Below are positions 60,122-64,000 of a DNA stretch of 64,000 nt, piece by piece. The notes beneath the pieces are model-generated. The model ran no database searches, was not told where the DNA came from, and was given only the letters and a program-made list of their open reading frames with translations. Made by a program: the position numbers and the translations under genes. Within the stretch, counting starts at the first letter, position 1. Each line of letters begins with the position of its first letter. Source of the DNA: Streptomyces sp. NRRL F-525 (GTDB taxonomy: Bacteria > Actinomycetota > Actinomycetes > Streptomycetales > Streptomycetaceae); the NCBI RefSeq assembly GCF_000716605.1, contig NZ_JNXE01000036.1:1-64000 (forward strand). The letters run 5' to 3'.

Positions 60122-60177
60122 CGGCGGGGCGGAAATTCGTTGTCCCCGGGCGGCCGTCTGTCGCTAGCCTCCGCCGC

Positions 60178-60975
60178 ATGTCTGACGTGACGTCCGAAAC
60201 CGCGCACACCGAGAACGCCGAACCCGACGACGGGCCTCCCCGGCTCACCCGGCTCGCTTTCCACAGCCCCCTCTCCGAGGCGCGCGCCGACGGGATCGTG
60301 CGGCGGCTGGCCGGTGCCGGGCCGCGCACGGTGCTCGACATCGGCTGCGGCTGGGGCGAGTTGATGCTGCGGGTCCTGGCCGCCGTACCGGAAGCGCGGG
60401 GTGTCGGGATCGACGTGAACGCGCGGGATCTGGCGCGTGGGCGGCGCGATGCCGAGGCGCGGGGGCTCGCGGAGCGGGTCGAGTTCGTCGAGGAGTCGGC
60501 CGTGGGGACGGAGCGCGGTCCGGCCGATCTGGTGCTGTGTCTGGGGGCGAGCCAGGCCCTCAGTGACGCGGAGCCTCCCCGGCACACGGCTGAAGCCCTG
60601 CGGGAGTTGCGGCGGCTCGTCGTCGGCGGAGGGCGTGTGGTGCTCGGTGAGGGGTTCTGGCAACGTCCGCCCACGACGGCCGAGTTGGCCGGGATGTGGC
60701 CGGACGCGCGGGCCGACGAGCACTACGACCTCGGGGCGCTCGTCGATCTCGCGGTGGCGGCCGGGTTCCGGCCCGAGTGGACCGAGACGGCGAACGCGGA
60801 CGAGTGGGAGGAGTTCGAGTCGGCGTACCAGGCGGACGCCGAGGTGTGGCTCGCCGGGCACGGCGACCATCCGCTGGCCGCCGCGACCCGCGAACGGCTC
60901 GACCGGCACCGGGCCCAATGGATGAGCTACCGGGGCGTGTTGGGCCTCGCGTACCTCACCCTCGTAGCCGCCTGA
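60178..60975 (+). CDS. SAM-dependent methyltransferase
   Basis: 265 residues with motif I TVLDIGCGWGELMLRVLA, acidic VGIDVNARDL, DLVLCLGASQAL and LVVGGGRVVLGEGFW. Class I methyltransferase, substrate unknown. ATG at 60178 sits close after a likely promoter without a clear Shine-Dalgarno. Convergent with the MFS gene 7 bp away. Confidence 0.88.
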   Translation: MSDVTSETAHTENAEPDDGPPRLTRLAFHSPLSEARADGIVRRLAGAGPRTVLDIGCGWGELMLRVLAAVPEARGVGIDVNARDLARGRRDAEARGLAERVEFVEESAVGTERGPADLVLCLGASQALSDAEPPRHTAEALRELRRLVVGGGRVVLGEGFWQRPPTTAELAGMWPDARADEHYDLGALVDLAVAAGFRPEWTETANADEWEEFESAYQADAEVWLAGHGDHPLAAATRERLDRHRAQWMSYRGVLGLAYLTLVAA

Positions 60976-60982
60976 AAAGGGT

Positions 60983-62302
60983 CTACGCCGGCACGTGCAC
61001 CGTCTCCACCCGGCTCGCCACCAGGTGTTCGCTCTCGCGGCGGGCCGCCCGGCGGCGCAGCCGGAGGATCTGGCTGACGCCGACCGCCTGGAGGACGAAG
61101 ATCACCGAGAAGGCGATCGAGTAGTTGTCGCCGGTCGCGTCGAGGAGCACGCCGACCAGGAACAGGGTCGTCATCGAGGCCACGAAACCACCCATGTTGG
61201 TGATTCCGGAGGCGGTGCCCTGACGCTCCGGCGGGTTGGCCGGGCGGGCGAAGTCGAAGCCGAGCATCGAGGCGGGCCCGCAGGAACCGAGCACCGTGCA
61301 CAGCACGATCAGCAGCCACATCGGCGCGTGGTCGCCGGGGTAGAGGAGCGTGACCGCCCACACGAGGGCCGTGGCGCCGACCGTGCCGAGCGCCAGCGGC
61401 AGCCGCGCGGTGTGGTGCCGGGCGACGATCTGGCCGTAGACCAGGCCGACCAGCATGTTGGACAGGACGACCAGGGTGAGGAGTTCGCCGGCGGTGGCGC
61501 GGGACAGGCCCTGCGCCTGGACCAGGAACGGCAGGCCCCAGAGGAGCAGGAACACCATCGCCGGGAACTGGGTGGTGAAGTGCACCCAGAGGCCGAGGCG
61601 GGTGCCCGGTTCGCGCCAGGAGGCGGCGATCTGGCGGCGGACGTAGGCCGCGCCGCGGTGCGGGAAGGGGGCCGGTTCGTGGCCCTCCGGGTGGTCCTTC
61701 AGGAAGAGCAGCAGCAGGACGAGGACTACGACCCCTGCGAGCGCGCTGCCCGCGAAAGCGGCCGTCCAGCCGATGCCGTGCAGCAGGCGCGCGATCACCA
61801 GGGTGGAGACGAGATTTCCGGCCATTCCCGCGAGGCCCGCTAGCTGGGCGACCATCGGGCCGCGGCGGGCCGGGAACCAGCGGGTGCCGAGCCGCAGCAC
61901 GCTGATGAACGTCATCGCGTCACCGCAGCCGAGCAGCGCGCGGGAGGCGAGGGCGGTGCCGTAGGAGGGCGAGAAGGCGAAGCCGAGCTGGCCTGCGGTG
62001 AAGAGAACCACCCCGATGGTCAGCACCTTCTTGGTGCCGAGGCTGTCGACGAGGAGGCCGACGGGTATCTGCATGCCCGCGTAGACCAGCAGTTGGAGGA
62101 TCGAGAAGGTGGAGAGCGCGGAGGCGTTGACGTGGAAGCGCTCGGCCGCGTCGAGGCCGGCGACCCCGAGGGACGTACGGAAGATGACGGCGACGAAGTA
62201 GACGGAGACGCCGATGCCCCACACGGCGAGCGCGCGGCGGCCGCCGGGCGGGTCACCGGGCAGGGACATCGCCGCACTGGAACTGCTACTGCTGCTGCTC
62301 AT
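60983..62302 (-). CDS. MFS transporter
   Basis: 439 residues with about twelve helices. MFS features include GLLVDSLGTKKVLTIGVVLF (loop 2-3 motif) and a second half beginning YVRRQIAASWREPGTRLGLW. The Ser-rich N-terminus is encoded by an AGC/AGT run. ATG at 62302 overlaps the GntR stop (ATGA), so the transporter is translationally coupled to its regulator. Substrate unknown; a carboxylate or sugar-acid is plausible from the FCD-type regulator. Confidence 0.9.
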   Translation of the reverse strand: MSSSSSSSSAAMSLPGDPPGGRRALAVWGIGVSVYFVAVIFRTSLGVAGLDAAERFHVNASALSTFSILQLLVYAGMQIPVGLLVDSLGTKKVLTIGVVLFTAGQLGFAFSPSYGTALASRALLGCGDAMTFISVLRLGTRWFPARRGPMVAQLAGLAGMAGNLVSTLVIARLLHGIGWTAAFAGSALAGVVVLVLLLLFLKDHPEGHEPAPFPHRGAAYVRRQIAASWREPGTRLGLWVHFTTQFPAMVFLLLWGLPFLVQAQGLSRATAGELLTLVVLSNMLVGLVYGQIVARHHTARLPLALGTVGATALVWAVTLLYPGDHAPMWLLIVLCTVLGSCGPASMLGFDFARPANPPERQGTASGITNMGGFVASMTTLFLVGVLLDATGDNYSIAFSVIFVLQAVGVSQILRLRRRAARRESEHLVASRVETVHVPA

Positions 62303-62982
62303 CGGACCTCGCCCCGGGCCAGGTGGGAGAACCAGTCGACGTGCTGGTGGACGATCCCGGCGGCCGCCTCGGCGTCGCCGGTGCGCAGCGCGTCGAGGAT
62401 CGCCGCGTGCTCGGTGAGGGTCTTGGCGATGCGGTCGGGGTGCGAGTGCATGATCGCGACGCCCATCCGCAGCTGCCGGTCGCGGAGTTGGTCGTAGAGG
62501 CGGGAGAGGATCTCGTTGCCGCCGCTGCGGACGATCTCGGCGTGGAAGCAGCGGTCGGTGACGGCGGCGCCGGCGAGGTCGCCCGCGGCGGCCTGTTCCC
62601 GCTGCCGGTCGAGGAGTTCCTCGAGGCGGGCGATGAGCGTCGGGGACGCCGGTACGACCTTGCGGACCGCGTGCTGCTCGACCAGCATCCGGGTCTCGAC
62701 CACGTCCGCGATCTCCTGCGAGGAGACGGGCAGGACCAGGGCGCCCTTCTTGGGGTAGAGCTTGATCAGCCCCTCGACCTCCAGGCGCAGCAGTGCCTCG
62801 CGCACGGGTGTCCGTGACACTCCGACCGCCTCGGCCAACTCGCCCTCGGTGAGCAGGGTTCCGCCTTCGTAACGCCGGTCCAGGACGCCTTGTTTGACGT
62901 GGGCGTAGACGCGGTCGGCGGCGGGGGGTTGCTTGACGGCGGGGGGTGAGGTGAGTGACGGAGCGGGGGACGGGGACGGCAT
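62299..62982 (-). CDS. GntR/FadR-type (FCD) regulator
   Basis: 227 residues: winged helix (VKQGVLDRRYEGGTLLTEGELAEAVGVSRTPVREALLRLEVEGLI) and an all-helical FCD ligand domain with metal-binding-type residues (DRCFHAEIVRSGGNEIL, HAAILDALRTGDAEAA). ATG at 62982; an upstream in-frame ATG at 63012 is possible. TATCTAT upstream is a possible -10. Coupled to the downstream MFS gene. Confidence 0.9.
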   Translation of the reverse strand: MPSPSPAPSLTSPPAVKQPPAADRVYAHVKQGVLDRRYEGGTLLTEGELAEAVGVSRTPVREALLRLEVEGLIKLYPKKGALVLPVSSQEIADVVETRMLVEQHAVRKVVPASPTLIARLEELLDRQREQAAAGDLAGAAVTDRCFHAEIVRSGGNEILSRLYDQLRDRQLRMGVAIMHSHPDRIAKTLTEHAAILDALRTGDAEAAAGIVHQHVDWFSHLARGEVR

Positions 62983-63262
62983 GAGGACAGCATAGATACA
63001 ACACGTACGCATGAGGACGGGCGTCCAGGATGCGGACGGAACCGAACGGGGTCGGGGGTGCGTCTACGGGGATGCGTGTACGGCGTGGGTTTCCGTAGTT
63101 TCCGCGGCCGGTTCTCGGGGGCGTTTCACACATTCGGGGAACCCGGCGCAGCAACCGCACAACCTTCTGTGCTACTTACGTGTCACACACGTACGGCCCT
63201 TTCTTTCCCCCCTCCAACTGGGCCGTTCCTCAGGGGCATTCAACGTATTCGGGGTACCTCAG

Positions 63263-64000
63263 TTGATTACTGCCATTACCGGCATCAAGGGCAGCCGCTT
63301 CCGCAGAGCCGCCGCGGTCACCGTGACCGCAGGCGCCGTGCTCGCGACCGGCGCCCTGACCGCGGCACCCGCGCAGGCTGTCACGACGCCGTCGATCGTG
63401 GCCAAGGGCGGGTTCGTGATGAACAACGCCACCGGCAAGACTCTTTACACGAAGGCCGCCGACACCAAGCGTTCCACGGGCTCCACCACGAAGATCATGA
63501 CCGCGAAGGTCGTGCTCTCCCAGGCGAACCTCAACCTCGACGCCAAGGTCACCATCCAGAAGGCGTACAGCGACTACATCGTCGCCAACACCGCCTCCTC
63601 CGCCCACCTGATCGTCGGCGACAAGGTCACCGTCCGCCAGCTCCTCTACGGCCTGATGCTGCCGTCGGGCTGCGACGCGGCGTACGCGCTGGCCGACAAG
63701 TTCGGCTCCGGCTCGACCCGGGCCGCGCGCGTGAAGTCGTTCATCGGCAAGATGAACTCGACGGCGAAGACGCTCGGCCTGACGAACACGAAGTTCGACT
63801 CGTTCGACGGCATCGGCAACGGCAGCAACTACTCGACGCCGCGCGACCTGACGAAGCTCGCCAGCAACGTGATGAAGAACGCCACGTTCAAGACGGTCGT
63901 CAAGACCAAGTCGTACAAGGCGAAGACGATCACGAAGACCGGCAGCACCCGCACGATGGCTGCCTGGACCAACACGAACACCCTGCTCAGCAGCTACAGC
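63263..64000 (+). CDS. D-alanyl-D-alanine carboxypeptidase, 3' end outside window
   Basis: At least 246 residues. Signal peptide (FRRAAAVTVTAGAVLATGALTAAPAQA), the Ser-active-site SxxK as STTK in GSTTKIMTA, and SGC in LPSGCDAAYALAD where the family usually shows SGN. The KTG motif would lie beyond the window. It trims D-Ala from peptidoglycan pentapeptides outside the membrane. The start seems to be TTG at 63263; no ATG or GTG is in frame close upstream. The 280-bp upstream region contains ATTCGGGG twice (near 63133 and 63247). Confidence 0.9.
   Translation, partial: MITAITGIKGSRFRRAAAVTVTAGAVLATGALTAAPAQAVTTPSIVAKGGFVMNNATGKTLYTKAADTKRSTGSTTKIMTAKVVLSQANLNLDAKVTIQKAYSDYIVANTASSAHLIVGDKVTVRQLLYGLMLPSGCDAAYALADKFGSGSTRAARVKSFIGKMNSTAKTLGLTNTKFDSFDGIGNGSNYSTPRDLTKLASNVMKNATFKTVVKTKSYKAKTITKTGSTRTMAAWTNTNTLLSSYS

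Overview
The window is chromosomal DNA from a Streptomyces or a very close relative. The evidence is very high GC with strong third-position GC bias, frequent GTG starts, mycothiol-type enzymes, WhiJ/BldB-type regulator sets (XRE-DUF5753 + DUF397 + RsbW-like ATPase), a NmtR/CtpJ-like metal module, Streptomyces-type dispersed repeats and a perfect 14-bp ParB site (parS). The gene order metG ... aspS ... acyl-CoA dehydrogenase ... M18 aminopeptidase ... MFS/GntR ... D-Ala-D-Ala carboxypeptidase resembles, from memory, the conserved core arm near oriC of Streptomyces chromosomes. The parS site fits an origin-proximal position. I found no tRNA, rRNA, CRISPR array, insertion sequence or complete prophage.

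Layout. 1-10 kb: a 3'-truncated XRE/nSTAND NTPase; an M20 amidohydrolase; a TetR-controlled operon (alpha/beta hydrolase, class A flavin monooxygenase, RidA) with twin operators; a protein that looks like an inactive caspase-like domain plus TPR region and has a dispersed repeat inside its coding sequence; a membrane PP2C phosphatase and a NAD(P)-binding protein. 10-20 kb: small membrane and secreted proteins, a MocR-type regulator divergent from a hydrolase across a repeat-rich operator, an EEP-family hydrolase, a FUSC membrane protein and a vWA protein with a long Ala/Glu/Pro/Val repeat. 20-29.5 kb: metG, a divergent SDR/TetR pair around a 42-bp palindrome, a secreted pectate lyase, the first WhiJ-type set, an Rpn-like PD-(D/E)XK protein and a Tat-exported intradiol dioxygenase.

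29.6-35 kb: aspS, parS, a PAS-GAF-PP2C-ATPase phosphatase and an AI-2E/PerM transporter. About 34.9-44.4 kb looks accessory: AraC/MFS pair, SDR and aldo-keto reductase, VOC protein, nmtR/ctpJ-like module, remnants of a third WhiJ-type set and of a methyltransferase-like gene, and a minimal GntR regulator divergent from a hypothetical gene across a 10-bp-phased half-site array. 44.4-53.2 kb returns to housekeeping genes: pirin, SseB, acyl-CoA dehydrogenase, M18 aminopeptidase, GT2 glycosyltransferase with a 54-aa membrane protein, and a thioredoxin-NHL protein. 53.2-64 kb: a methyltransferase, the second WhiJ-type set, cupin, GlxA-type AraC, LURP-one protein, a membrane-protein gene split by one in-frame TAG, a nitrilase, a mycothiol-dependent-type enzyme, a methyltransferase, GntR/MFS, and the 5' part of a D-Ala-D-Ala carboxypeptidase.

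The most unusual signals are regulatory. Two distant loci (25.2 and 44.3 kb) carry the same pair of AAGTGTSACACTT palindromes with centres exactly 20 bp apart. There is also a phased TACARG array (43.7 kb), a MocR direct-repeat operator fused to a GCATT pentamer run (13.7 kb) and a 42-bp nested palindrome (22.4 kb).
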